Origin: Methylobacteriaceae bacterium
GTDB lineage: Bacteria > Pseudomonadota > Alphaproteobacteria > Rhizobiales > Beijerinckiaceae
DNA: 64,000 bases
Direction of reading: 5' to 3'
Assembly (NCBI GenBank): GCA_020638135.1
Contig: JACKJE010000006.1
Location: 62,001-126,000 of the forward strand
Each line of letters starts with the position of its first letter. Position 1 is the stretch's first letter. Both the position numbers and the translations under genes were made by a program. Positions 49,130 through 59,390 of the stretch are shown in pieces. Under the pieces are notes generated by a model. That model saw nothing but the letters and a program-made list of their open reading frames with translations. It was not told the DNA's origin and did no database searches.

Positions 49130-50308
49130 ATGAAAGCAGCGCCCGTCCTCCTGACCCTCGCCGCGTTCGCCGCCGCCACGCCGGCCGCCGCCGATTTTTC
49201 CTCCTGCGTCGCCGGTCTGCGGGCGCAAGCCGCCCAGCACGGCATATCCGGCGCGACCTTCGACGCCGCCTTCAAGAATGTGGCGGCGGAGCCCAAGGTC
49301 ATCGAGCTGATGAACAATCAGCCGGAGTTCAAGACTCCGATCTGGGACTATCTGGCGGCCCTGACCGACGACGAAAAAGTGGCCGACGGCAAGGCCGCGA
49401 TGCGCCAATATGCGAGCGCGCTCGCCTCGGCCGAACAGCGCTACGGCGTCGACCGCTATGCGATCGCGGCGGTGTGGGGCGTGGAATCGGATTTCGGCAA
49501 GGCGGCGAAGAGGTTCTATCTGCCGCAGGCGCTGTCGACGCTGGTCTGCATGGCCAATCGGCGGCAGTCCTATTTCCGCGGCGAACTGATGTCGACGCTG
49601 AAGATTCTGCAGCGCGGCGATCTCGAGGCGGCCGACCTCTGGGGATCTTGGGCCGGCGCTTTCGGGCACACGCAATTCATGCCCTCGACCTATCTGCGGC
49701 TCGGCGTGGACGGCGATGGCGACGGGCGCAGCGATCTCGTCAATTCCGTGCCGGACGCTCTGCATTCGACCGCCAACTACCTGCGCAAGTCCGGCTGGGC
49801 CAGCGGACACAGCTGGGGCTACGAGGTGGATGTGCCCTCGGGCTATTCCGGACCCTCCGGGCGCACCAGCCGCCACCCCCTGTCCTATTGGCAGGGCCAC
49901 GGCCTCCGCAAGATCGGCGGCGGCGGCCTGTCGGGCGGCGGTTCTGCGGCGCTGCTGCTCCCGGCCGGCAAGAACGGCCCCGGTTTTCTCGTCTTCAAGA
50001 ACTATGACGCGGCCTTTTCCTACAATGGTTCGGACGCCTATGCGCTGGCGATCTCGATCCTGACCGACAGGCTGAAGGGCAGGCCGGGCGTGCAGGGGCA
50101 ATGGCCGACCGACGATCTCGGCCTGTCGCGCAACGAGCGGCGCGAATTGCAGCGCCTGCTGATCGCGCGCGGCTATGACGTCGGAGAGCCCGACGGCGCG
50201 GTCGGCGCCAAGACGCGCGCCGCCATCATGGCTATCGAGGCGCAGATCGGCATGCCGCAGCGCGGCCGGCCGGGCATGAAGGTGCTCAAGGCCCTGCGCG
50301 GGCGCTGA
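49130..50308 (+). CDS. Lytic murein transglycosylase (MltB family)
   Basis: A 392-residue secreted protein: signal peptide (about 1-20), an SLT_2/MltB catalytic domain and a C-terminal peptidoglycan-binding domain. The catalytic Glu is in AAVWGVESDFGKAAKRFYLPQ, followed by GSWAGAFGHTQFMPSTYLRL and DGDGDGRSDLVNSVPDALHSTANYL. The C-terminal part is LSRNERRELQRLLIARGYDVGEPDG, then GAKTRAAI. It cleaves glycan strands to 1,6-anhydro products. The start at 49130 (MKAAPVLLTLAAFAAATP) gives a clean signal peptide. Confidence 0.95.
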   Translation: MKAAPVLLTLAAFAAATPAAADFSSCVAGLRAQAAQHGISGATFDAAFKNVAAEPKVIELMNNQPEFKTPIWDYLAALTDDEKVADGKAAMRQYASALASAEQRYGVDRYAIAAVWGVESDFGKAAKRFYLPQALSTLVCMANRRQSYFRGELMSTLKILQRGDLEAADLWGSWAGAFGHTQFMPSTYLRLGVDGDGDGRSDLVNSVPDALHSTANYLRKSGWASGHSWGYEVDVPSGYSGPSGRTSRHPLSYWQGHGLRKIGGGGLSGGGSAALLLPAGKNGPGFLVFKNYDAAFSYNGSDAYALAISILTDRLKGRPGVQGQWPTDDLGLSRNERRELQRLLIARGYDVGEPDGAVGAKTRAAIMAIEAQIGMPQRGRPGMKVLKALRGR

Positions 50309-50399
50309 CCTGCGGACCGCCGCGCGGTCGCGGGTCACCTGATTGTGAATGGTTCGTGCGCGGGGTCGAGCGTAAGCCTGTCTCCACAAGAGAGACCCC

Positions 50400-51125
50400 A
50401 TGCGCTCCCCAAAGATCGCCCTCATCGCCGCCCTGCTGTCCGCCACGAGCGCCGCCGCCACGAGCGCCGCCGCCACGGAAAGGCCGCGCGGCGTGGTCGA
50501 GCTTTTCACCAGCCAAGGCTGCTCCTCGTGCCCGCCTGCCGACAAGGTCGTCGGCGAGCTGGCCAAGGACCCATCGCTCGTCGTCCTGTCGCTGGCGGTC
50601 GACTACTGGGATTACATCGGCTGGAAAGACACGCTCGCCTCGCCGCAATGCACGGCGCGCCAGAAGGGCTATGCGGCGGCGCGCGGCGATGGACAGGTCT
50701 ATACGCCACAGGCGGTGATCGACGGGATCACTCATGTCGTGGGCGCCGACGGTGCCGCGATTGCGAAATCGCTGGACCAGGACCGCGGGGCGAAAGGCGC
50801 GCTGAGCCTCGACGTTTCCGCCAAGGTCGCGGACGGCCGCGCGACGGTCGATATCGGGCCGGCGGCGGACCGGAGCGCCGTCGTCTGGCTGCTCGAAGTC
50901 GAACCGCAGGCCACCGTCACGGTCGGCCGTGGCGAAAATGCGGGGCGCACGCTCACCTACACGAATGTGGTGCGCAAGATGACGCGGCTCGGCGACTACG
51001 CTGGCGCGCCAGCGCATTTCGAGGCGCCGACGGCGTCCACGGCGGACATGCGCTATGTCGCGCTGGTTCAGGCGGGCAGCGTCGACAGGCCCGGCGCGAT
51101 CCTGGGCGCGGCGCGGGCGAACTGA
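50400..51125 (+). CDS. DUF1223 thioredoxin-like secreted protein
   Basis: A 241-residue protein with a signal peptide (about 1-26) and a thioredoxin-fold domain with C41-S-S-C44 (ELFTSQGCSSCPPADK). Also typical are VDYWDYIGWKDTLASPQCTARQK and VYTPQAVIDG. This matches DUF1223, which resembles DsbA-type redox proteins. It probably acts as a periplasmic thiol oxidoreductase, the substrate being unknown. It converges with the TPM operon. Confidence 0.92.
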   Translation: MRSPKIALIAALLSATSAAATSAAATERPRGVVELFTSQGCSSCPPADKVVGELAKDPSLVVLSLAVDYWDYIGWKDTLASPQCTARQKGYAAARGDGQVYTPQAVIDGITHVVGADGAAIAKSLDQDRGAKGALSLDVSAKVADGRATVDIGPAADRSAVVWLLEVEPQATVTVGRGENAGRTLTYTNVVRKMTRLGDYAGAPAHFEAPTASTADMRYVALVQAGSVDRPGAILGAARAN

Positions 51126-51135
51126 CCTCGGCCTT

Positions 51136-51759
51136 TCACAACACGTAGATGCGATCCGGCAGGGCGTGCGCCGTTCCGTCGGGCGGCGCAATCTGCGCCA
51201 TCACGGCGCCGCAGCGCTCGATCGCCGCGACGAAGCCGTCGGCGATCCGTCCCTGCGCGATCTGCGCGGTCAGCGCGTCGACCGTCTCGCGCCACACTGC
51301 GTGATCGACGCGCGCGGCGATGCCGTCGTCGGCGACGACATGGGCGTAATGTTCGGCCAGTGAGACGAAGATCATCACGCCCATCCGGTTCTTCGTCTGC
51401 GTGATTCCGCGCGCGAAAAACTGCTCCATGCCGGCGCGATGCGCGCGCGTGCGCTTCACCGCGCGCGGGATGAGCGCCATGCGCAGCGGCGTCCACATGA
51501 GGAGCAGGCCGACAAAGAAGAAGATGAGTATCTGGGCCGCCAGGATGCGCATGACGCTGAGCTGCGTGGCGAAGACGAGCAGCCAGGGCGAGACCAGCGC
51601 GACAAACGAGGCCCACAGGAGCGGGGCGTAGGAATAGGACGAGGACGAGCGCATCAGCACGCAGACGATGTCGCCGGCGGTCTTCTGCTCGGCCGCATGG
51701 ATCGCCGCGGCGATGCGGGCGCGGTCCTGTTCCGAGATAGGGTTGCGGCCTTCGGTCAT
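51136..51759 (-). CDS. TPM-domain membrane protein (COG3762 type)
   Basis: A 207-residue protein with a TPM domain in which RIAAAIHAAEQKTAGDIVCVLMRSSSSY is followed by two adjacent membrane helices (about 47-88). The C-terminal part has GVMIFVSLAEHYAHVVADDGIAARV. TPM proteins are thought to act in membrane-protein quality or photosystem repair; the bacterial role is unclear. Its ATG overlaps the probable stop of the preceding TPM gene (ATGA), making lemA-TPM-TPM one operon. Confidence 0.88.
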   Translation of the reverse strand: MTEGRNPISEQDRARIAAAIHAAEQKTAGDIVCVLMRSSSSYSYAPLLWASFVALVSPWLLVFATQLSVMRILAAQILIFFFVGLLLMWTPLRMALIPRAVKRTRAHRAGMEQFFARGITQTKNRMGVMIFVSLAEHYAHVVADDGIAARVDHAVWRETVDALTAQIAQGRIADGFVAAIERCGAVMAQIAPPDGTAHALPDRIYVL

Positions 51760-52576
51760 CTCACCAGTCTCCCCGAGGCGCCGCCGCCGCCGAAATCGCC
51801 GCCGCCGCCTGAAAAGCCGGAATCGCCGCCGCCCGAGCCGCTGCTCCAGCCGCCCCGCCGCCGCTCCAGCTGCTCGGGCTGAGAGGATGAAGATCGTCTG
51901 GTTGCCGCGCCGCACCCATCGGCCCGTCTGCCCGCGCGCATTGCGGATCATCGAGATGACGATGAAGACGAACAGCAGGAAAATGACGAAGGGCAGAATC
52001 TGGTCGATGAGATCGGGCTGCTGCTCGACGCGCACCTTCGACCTTTTTCTGCCATTCCGCGGAATCCACCGTCAGCGCGTCGATGATCGCGTCGACGCCC
52101 GCGTCGACGCCGCCGGCATAGTCGCCGGAGCGGAATTTCGGGACGATGGCGCTCTGGATGATGACCTTCGTGAGCGCATCGGTCATCGTTCCCTCGAGGC
52201 CGTAGCCGACCTCGATGCGCACCTTGCGCTCGTTGGGCGCGACCAGCAGCAGCAGGCCGTTGTTCTTCTTGGCCTCACCGAGCTTCCAGGCGCGGGCGAG
52301 GTCGACCGAGAACGTCTCGATGTCGGAATCCTGCAGCGAGGAGACGGTGGCGACGACGAGCTGGATGCCGGACTTGTCCTCCAGGCTCGCGAGCTTGGCC
52401 TCGATCTGCGAGCGCGTGGCGGCGGGGATGATGTTGGCCTGATCGACGACCCGGCCGGTGAGGGCGGGGAAGTCGAACGCGAAGGCGAGCGTGGCGAAGA
52501 GGGCGAGGGCGGCCGCGAGGACGACGGCGAACGGACCGCGAGCCTTCAGAGCCCGGCCGAAAAATCGAATCCTCAT
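51756..52576 (-). pseudogene. TPM-domain protein gene with at least two frameshifts
   Basis: From ATG 52576 the frame gives a signal peptide and TPM domain (FPALTGRVVDQANIIPAATRSQ and NGLLLLVAPNERKVRIEVGYG) to EWQKKVEG. After a run of five T (52044-52048) the continuation RVEQQPDLIDQILPFVIFLL is in a second frame. The expected Gly-rich tail (GGWSSGSGGGDSGFSGGGGD) is in a third frame after about 51855, ending in ATGA with the next gene. Removing one A and adding bases near 51853-51880 rebuilds a usual TPM protein. Indels at homopolymers suggest sequencing error, but decay is possible. The 5' end lies in a dispersed repeat. Confidence 0.82.
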
Positions 52577-52784
52577 CCTGAGGAGCGCCGAAGGCGCGTC
52601 TCGAAGGATGGCAAGACCAACCATCTCTGCCTCGGCCATCCTTCGAGACGCCGCTGCGCGGCTCCTCAGGATGAGGGGTTCTGAATTTCCGGCCAGACTC
52701 TTCAGGCTCGCAATCCTATGCCTGTCCGTGGGAACGCCCATCATTATGCGTGCGGCCCGATGCGAGCCTGAAGGCTCGCGGTCC
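52533..52784. repeat. Composite palindromic repeat (B-A-A-B) between lemA and the TPM gene
   Basis: Outer inverted units GGACCGCGAGCCTTCAGA (52533-52550) and AGCCTGAAGGCTCGCGGTCC (52765-52784) enclose two oppositely oriented family-A units (about 52571-52612 and 52637-52678). It is the larger sister of the element at 33093-33224. The start codon of the TPM gene lies inside it. Confidence 0.78.
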
Positions 52785-52787
52785 ATT

Positions 52788-53387
52788 CTAGAACTTCACC
52801 TGCGGCGGCTTGTCGGCGCCTTCCGACGCCGTAAACGTCGCCATCGGCTTGTTGCCGGAGAAGATGGTCTTCGCCCAGATGAGCGAAGGGAAGGTCGAAA
52901 GCGTGAGGTTGTAGTCGCGCACGGCCCCCACATAGTCGCGGCGGGCGACGGCGATGCGGTTCTCGGTGCCTTCGAGCTGCGATTGCAGGGCGAGGAAGTT
53001 CTGGTTCGATTTCAGGTCCGGATAGGCTTCCGACACGGCGATCAGCCGACCGAGCGCGCCGGAGAGCTGGTTCTGCGCGTCCTGGAACTGCTTGACCTTT
53101 TCCGGGTCGGTCAGCTGCGAGGCGTCGATCTTGACCGAGGTCGCCTTGGAGCGCGCCTCGATCACCGAGGTGAGCACGTCCTTCTCCTGCTTGGCGTAGC
53201 CCTGCACGGTGGCGACGAGATTGGGGATCAGGTCGGCGCGGCGCTGGTACTGATTCTGCACGTCGGCCCATTTGGCCTTGGCGTTCTCTTCTGCTGTGGG
53301 AATCGTGTTGTAGCCGCAGCCGGCGACGCTCAAGCCGAGCGCAAGGGCGGCGAAGGCGGCGCGCATACGGGAAAATGTGAAGGCCAT
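52788..53387 (-). CDS. LemA family lipoprotein
   Basis: A 199-residue protein with a lipoprotein signal (LSVAGCGYN, Cys about 24) and the LemA helical core: YNTIPTAEENAKAKWADVQNQYQRRADLIPNLVATVQGYAKQE, then YPDLKSNQNFLALQSQLEGTENRIAVARRDY. LemA proteins form coiled bundles in the envelope, and the gene is typically followed by TPM-domain genes, as here. Function is not well defined. The operon is interrupted by the composite repeat in its first gap. Confidence 0.94.
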   Translation of the reverse strand: MAFTFSRMRAAFAALALGLSVAGCGYNTIPTAEENAKAKWADVQNQYQRRADLIPNLVATVQGYAKQEKDVLTSVIEARSKATSVKIDASQLTDPEKVKQFQDAQNQLSGALGRLIAVSEAYPDLKSNQNFLALQSQLEGTENRIAVARRDYVGAVRDYNLTLSTFPSLIWAKTIFSGNKPMATFTASEGADKPPQVKF

Positions 53388-53561
53388 GGTCAGCTCCGTC
53401 TGATGGCGAGGACATTATCCGCAGGTCGCGAGCGACGAAAGTGCGGCCCGCCACACCGGACCGGCCGGCCTTCGGACTATTGTCCGAATTTCGCCGCGAT
53501 CGGCCGCTCCTTATCCTCGCGCCGCGTCGCAGTCCGGCGGCAAATTGGATAAGATCGGGAC

Positions 53562-54215
53562 ATGATTCGATTGCCGCAGCGCGCCGTTCCGGCGCTCGTC
53601 GTCTTCGCCCTCGCTCTCGGCCTGTCGGCGCCCGCGCCGATTACCGGCGCGTTCGTCCTCTCCGGCGCGCAGGCCAAGGAGAAGGAAAAGGCGAAGAAAC
53701 CTGCGACGGGCAAGGCCGCCAAGGCCGACAAGTCCAAGAAGGCCGATAAATCGACGAAGGCTGACAGCAAGGGCGGCGGCAAGTCGACGCCGGTCGGCCG
53801 GTTCGGCGAATGGGACGTGTTCACGACCGGCGGCAAGTCCAAGACCTGCTATACGCTCGCGCGGCCCAAGGATCGCGCGCCGGCCAAGCTGAAACGCGAC
53901 GACGCCTATGTCTTCATCTCGGCCCGGCCGGGCGAGAATGTGCAGAATGAAGTCTCGGTCATCATGGGCTTCGCCATGAAGGACGGATCTGAGCCGACGG
54001 CGCAGGTCGACGGCGAGGCTTACGAACTCGTCGCCAAAGGCTCGAACGCCTGGTTGAAGAACCCGGCGAAGGAAAACGAATTCGTCGGCGCCTTGAAGAA
54101 GGGCGCCAAGCTCGTCGTCAAAGCCTCCTCGGCCCGCGGCAATATGTCGACCGATACATATTCGCTGTCTGGCATAAGCGACGCGCTGGCCCGTATCCGC
54201 AAGGAATGCCAGTAG
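53562..54215 (+). CDS. Invasion-associated locus B (IalB) family protein
   Basis: A 217-residue secreted protein. A signal peptide (about 1-38) is followed by a Lys/Ala-rich stretch (KAAKADKSKKADKSTKADSK, about 48-68). The IalB domain follows: GRFGEWDVFTTGGKSKTCYTLARP, YVFISARPGENVQNEVSVIMG and NMSTDTYSLSGISDALARI with the final Cys. IalB was described in Bartonella, but the family is general to alphaproteobacteria and its role here is unknown. The low-complexity linker may contact the envelope. Confidence 0.9.
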   Translation: MIRLPQRAVPALVVFALALGLSAPAPITGAFVLSGAQAKEKEKAKKPATGKAAKADKSKKADKSTKADSKGGGKSTPVGRFGEWDVFTTGGKSKTCYTLARPKDRAPAKLKRDDAYVFISARPGENVQNEVSVIMGFAMKDGSEPTAQVDGEAYELVAKGSNAWLKNPAKENEFVGALKKGAKLVVKASSARGNMSTDTYSLSGISDALARIRKECQ

Positions 54216-54358
54216 CCTGACCTGCAATTGGCCTGGGGCGCCGCGACCAAAGTTCGACTTGGCTCGCCTTGTGAGAGCACCCTTGGCTGGCGCATAATCC
54301 CCCGGATTTTCAAGAGCGCCGCCGACGCCAATGTCGCGCGCGCCCGCGGGAGGACGCA

Positions 54359-56290
<1,932 letters not shown>

Positions 56291-56308
56291 GTTGAGACGC
56301 CGCAAACA

Positions 56309-56342
56309 AAAGGCCGCGCATCGAGAGATGCGCGGCCTTTTT
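56309..56342 (+). terminator. Intrinsic terminator of acs
   Basis: AAAGGCCGCGCATC (56309-56322) pairs with GATGCGCGGCCTTT (56327-56340) around GAGA, followed by TT; a 14-bp stem ending in five T. Confidence 0.94.
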
Positions 56343-56359
56343 GCTTGAGCGCCTCTGGA

Positions 56360-56492
56360 CCGTCATGGCCGGGCTTGTCCCGACCATCCCGCCGAGCCGC
56401 CGCAATTCCAATTGCAGATCGCGCTGTGTCTTATTTCGAGTGTCTGCCGTGCACGACGGCGTGGATGCCCGGAACAAGTCCGGGCATGACGG
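56360..56492. repeat. Dispersed repeat with inverted CCGTCATG ends (family D)
   Basis: The ends CCGTCATG (56360-56367) and CATGACGG (56485-56492) are inverted, extended by near-complementary GCCGGGCTTGTCCCG and CGGAACAAGTCCGGGC. The 133-base element lies between acs and leuD and is of a type frequent in Rhizobiales genomes. Confidence 0.75.
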
Positions 56493-56514
56493 CTGCAAAA
56501 TGCCCGGCCGAGCC

Positions 56515-57120
56515 TTACGCCCAGGGCCGCGCGGCCGCGTCCTTCTTCTCGAAGGAAGAAATCTTGTCGGCCTTGACCATGGTGAGGCCGATGTCGTCGA
56601 GGCCCTCGATCAGGCAATGCTTGCGGAAGGCGTCGATATCGAACTTGACGACGCCGCCGTCGGGGCCGCGAATTTCCTGCGCCTCGAGGTCGACGGTCAG
56701 AGTCGCGTTGGCGCCGCGATTGGCGTCGTCCATCAGCTTGGCGAGATCTTCCTTCGAAACCTTGATCGGCAGGATGCCGTTCTTGAAGCAATTATTGTAG
56801 AAAATGTCGGCGAAGCTGGTCGAGATCACGCAGCGCACGCCGAAGTCGAGCAGCGCCCAGGGCGCGTGTTCGCGCGAGGAGCCGCAGCCGAAATTGTCTT
56901 CCGCAACCAGGATCTGCGCCTTGCGATAGGCAGGCTTGTTGAGCACGAAATCCGGGTTCTCCGAACCGTCCTCATTGTAACGCATCTCCGAGAACAGGCC
57001 CTTGCCGAGGCCCGTGCGGGCGATGGTCTTGAGATATTGCTTGGGGATGATCATGTCCGTGTCGATGTTGACGATCGGCAGGGGCGCGGCGACGCCGGTC
57101 AATTTCGTGAACTTTTCCAT
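56515..57120 (-). CDS. leuD: 3-isopropylmalate dehydratase small subunit
   Basis: A 201-residue protein with PLPIVNIDTDMIIPKQYLKTI, DNFGCGSSREHAPWALLDFG and FADIFYNNCFKNGILPI, all diagnostic of LeuD. It forms the swivelling domain of isopropylmalate isomerase with LeuC. leuC lies 2.3 kb further on the same strand, separated by a MaoC gene and two other genes, so the subunits are not in one simple operon. Confidence 0.97.
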   Translation of the reverse strand: MEKFTKLTGVAAPLPIVNIDTDMIIPKQYLKTIARTGLGKGLFSEMRYNEDGSENPDFVLNKPAYRKAQILVAEDNFGCGSSREHAPWALLDFGVRCVISTSFADIFYNNCFKNGILPIKVSKEDLAKLMDDANRGANATLTVDLEAQEIRGPDGGVVKFDIDAFRKHCLIEGLDDIGLTMVKADKISSFEKKDAAARPWA

Positions 57121-57250
57121 CGCAAAGGCCTTCGGCTGCGGGTTTGGCAGGGTGTTAGCAAAAGGGGGCCAAGTGCGCAAACCAAGCACAGACGCGCGCA
57201 TTGACCCCGCGCGCCGCAGCTTGCGACCATGAGGAAAATGGGAGGCCGAT

Positions 57251-57736
57251 TTGGGCAGCGTCGACACGAATTTCGATCCCGAAATGCACTTGTGCGCGAA
57301 ACAGCGCTGGTTCGAGGATTTTCAGATCGGCGAGCGTTACATCCTGCCGAGCCGGACAGTGAACGCCGCCAATTTCGCCGCCTTCCAGCTCGTCTCCGGC
57401 GACAATCATCCGATCCACTACGATGTCGAATATTGCCGCAAGCGCGGTTACGGCGGCCTGCTCGCGCACGGGCTGCAGGTGATGTGTTTTACCGCCGCCG
57501 GCGCAGGCCAGTTCCCGCACGAGGTCTCGGATTCGCTCGTCGCGTTCCTCGAGCAATCCTGCCGGTTTCTGGCTGGCGTGATCGATGGCGACACGCTTTA
57601 TCCCACGCTCGAGATCACGGAGCTGAAGGCGCAGCGCTCGACCGGCGTCATCACCATGCGCGCGACCGTGCACAACCAGAAGCGGGAGCTCGTGCTCGAC
57701 GGCTGGCACAAATATCTGGTGAAGAAGCGGGACTGA
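57251..57736 (+). CDS. MaoC-family hot-dog dehydratase
   Basis: A 161-residue protein of the MaoC-like dehydratase family, with WFEDFQIGERYILPSRTV, the hydratase motif FQLVSGDNHPIHYDVEYCRKRGYGGLLAHG (Asp and His) and TLYPTLEITELK. Members hydrate enoyl-CoA or related thioesters; the precise substrate is unknown. It begins at TTG 57251 with GGAGG five bases upstream. It converges with the Pcm-like gene and is divergent from leuD. Confidence 0.9.
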   Translation: MGSVDTNFDPEMHLCAKQRWFEDFQIGERYILPSRTVNAANFAAFQLVSGDNHPIHYDVEYCRKRGYGGLLAHGLQVMCFTAAGAGQFPHEVSDSLVAFLEQSCRFLAGVIDGDTLYPTLEITELKAQRSTGVITMRATVHNQKRELVLDGWHKYLVKKRD

Positions 57737-57739
57737 GCG

Positions 57740-58570
57740 TTACGGCGCGGCCGTCGACAACCACCAGTCCGCGCCCGCGAGCCAGCAGGTCTCGTCCGGC
57801 GCGTCGAAGCGCAACGAATGCACGCGCCGCCAGCTCTCGTCGCGGAAGCGTTCGGCGAGGTTGCGCTCGGCCGCGCGGTCGCGCTCGGTCTCGCAGGCGA
57901 TGAAAGCGACGGGAAAGAGGAAGCGCGCCGGCCACCGCAGGTCGTTTGCGTCGCGCTGCACGAGCAGCATGGCGCCGAGCGCATGCGGCGCCTCCAGCGG
58001 AAACAGCAGGCGGCCGCCGGGCTTCAGCGCCTCGCGCCAGCAGGCGTAGGGCTCGATCGCGCCGGCGTTGACATAGATGGCGTCGGCTTGCGGCAGGCCG
58101 GGCGCGATGCCAGAGCGCGCCGCGATCGTCACATTGCGCTGGTCGCGCAGATTGTCCTGCGCGCGCGCCGCTATGCCGGCGTCGATCTCATAGCCGAAGA
58201 CATGGCCGGTTTCGCCGACGAGCCGCGCCAGCATGGCCGTGTAATAGCCGACGCCCGCGCCGACATGCAGGACCGTTTCGCCGTCTTTCAGGTCGAGTTC
58301 GGCCATGCAGCGCGCATGCAGCGCCGGTTCGCCGATATTGATGCCGCGCGCCGCGTCGATGGCGACGAGGCAATCCTCATAGAGATCGGCGAAATCGCTG
58401 GTCTCCACGTAACCGTCGAGGCGCGCGACGAACCACGGCGGCGGTCCGGCGAATTGCTCGCGCGCCGTCTCCGCAAATGCGTCTTCGATGCGGGGATCGC
58501 GCACGCCCGCCTGCGCGACGATCTTTTGGGCAAAGGCGCGGCGCAAGTCGGCGGTCGAGGCCGGCGACAT
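57740..58570 (-). CDS. Protein-L-isoaspartate O-methyltransferase family protein (Pcm-like)
   Basis: A 276-residue methyltransferase. The N-terminal RAFAQKIVAQAGVRDPRIEDAFAET resembles Pcm, and motif I VLHVGAGVGYYTAMLARLVGE and YVNAGAIEPYACW are present. The usual Pcm length is about 215, so this has an added C-terminal part (about 205-276). Catalytic repair of isoaspartate is plausible, but a different methyl acceptor is possible. It overlaps the preceding metallopeptidase gene by one base. Confidence 0.83.
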   Translation of the reverse strand: MSPASTADLRRAFAQKIVAQAGVRDPRIEDAFAETAREQFAGPPPWFVARLDGYVETSDFADLYEDCLVAIDAARGINIGEPALHARCMAELDLKDGETVLHVGAGVGYYTAMLARLVGETGHVFGYEIDAGIAARAQDNLRDQRNVTIAARSGIAPGLPQADAIYVNAGAIEPYACWREALKPGGRLLFPLEAPHALGAMLLVQRDANDLRWPARFLFPVAFIACETERDRAAERNLAERFRDESWRRVHSLRFDAPDETCWLAGADWWLSTAAP

Positions 58571-58989
58571 CAGTCCGCCTCGCGTTCGATGCGCTCCATG
58601 TCCTCGTCCGACAGGCCGAAGTGGTGGCCGATCTCGTGGATCAGCACGTGGCGCACGACGGCGCCGAGCGCATCTTCGTTTTCCGCCCAATAGTCGAGGA
58701 TCGGGCGGCGGTAGAGCCAGACCATGTTCGGCTGCTGCCCGGTATGGGCGAGCGCTTCGCCCTGCGCGAGACCGCGTCCTCGGAAGAGGCCGAGCAGGTC
58801 GTAGTCGCTCTCGCAATTCATCTCGTCGAGCGTGTCGTCGTCGGGCCAGTCGTCGACACGGATGACGACGCCTTCGCACAGCCTGCGGAACGTCGCGGGC
58901 AGTGCGTCGAAAGCCGCCTGCGCCATATCCTCGAATTCGACGAGGGTGGGGGAGGTTCGGTCGATCCAGCCGGAAGGCGCCTGTGCCAT
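58570..58989 (-). CDS. Zincin-like metallopeptidase family protein
   Basis: A 139-residue protein of the MMP-like minimal metallopeptidase family. It ends with the HExxHxxG-type zinc motif VLIHEIGHHFGLSDEDM (about 116-131), which provides the catalytic Glu and three zinc ligands. The N-terminal part FEDMAQAAFDALPATFRRLCEGV is family-like. It may start at 59004 (MRCCG) or at 58989 as given. It is co-transcribed with the Pcm-like gene, with overlapping stop and start. The substrate is unknown. Confidence 0.87.
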   Translation of the reverse strand: MAQAPSGWIDRTSPTLVEFEDMAQAAFDALPATFRRLCEGVVIRVDDWPDDDTLDEMNCESDYDLLGLFRGRGLAQGEALAHTGQQPNMVWLYRRPILDYWAENEDALGAVVRHVLIHEIGHHFGLSDEDMERIEREAD

Positions 58990-59111
58990 GCCGCAGCATC
59001 GCATGACTGCTTGCTGTGCAAAAGCGAGCGGAGTTGCCAACGGAAACGCTCGCGCTACATCTGCGCCTGCGCGGCTGCGACCGGTCAGGCGCCTGCGAGA
59101 CGGAGGAAGAT

Positions 59112-59339
59112 ATGAAGAAGCTTTTGTTCGCGGCGATCCTGGTCGCGGGCGCGGCCCTGGCGGGTTCGGCGAGCGCTGCGCCTCTGCCGGCGCCGTTCGG
59201 CCTCGAGCGCAATCACGACGGCGGCCAGATCGAAATGGTCCGGCGCGGCGGCCGCGGCTGGCATCGCGGCTGGGGCAAGCGCCATTACGGTTGGCGGCGC
59301 GGCCGTCATCGCGGCTGGCGCCGGCGCGGCTGGATGTAA
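59112..59339 (+). CDS. Small secreted Arg/Gly/Trp-rich protein
   Basis: A 75-residue precursor with a signal peptide (about 1-22, ending SASAAPLP). The very basic mature tail of RRGGRGWHRGWGKRHYGWRR followed by GRHRGWRRRGWM has evenly spaced Trp and Arg. GGAGGA lies before the ATG and a terminator follows the stop. Secreted proteins with this bias are recurrent in Rhizobiales. Nucleic-acid or membrane binding and antimicrobial-like behaviour are possible, but there is no recognisable family. Confidence 0.78.
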   Translation: MKKLLFAAILVAGAALAGSASAAPLPAPFGLERNHDGGQIEMVRRGGRGWHRGWGKRHYGWRRGRHRGWRRRGWM

Positions 59340-59358
59340 GCGGCGCGCAACCAATCCG

Positions 59359-59390
59359 AGGCCGGCGGCGATCCGCCGGCCTTTTCTTTT
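59359..59390 (+). terminator. Intrinsic terminator after the Arg/Trp-rich gene
   Basis: GGCCGGCGG (59360-59368), CGAT loop, CCGCCGGCC (59373-59381), then TTTTCTTTTT. It may also insulate the convergent leuC 3' end. Confidence 0.9.

Noticed and set aside
49103..50566. Long reverse-strand frame opposite the lytic transglycosylase
   Set aside because: It is a shadow of a gene with clear MltB motifs and signal peptide.
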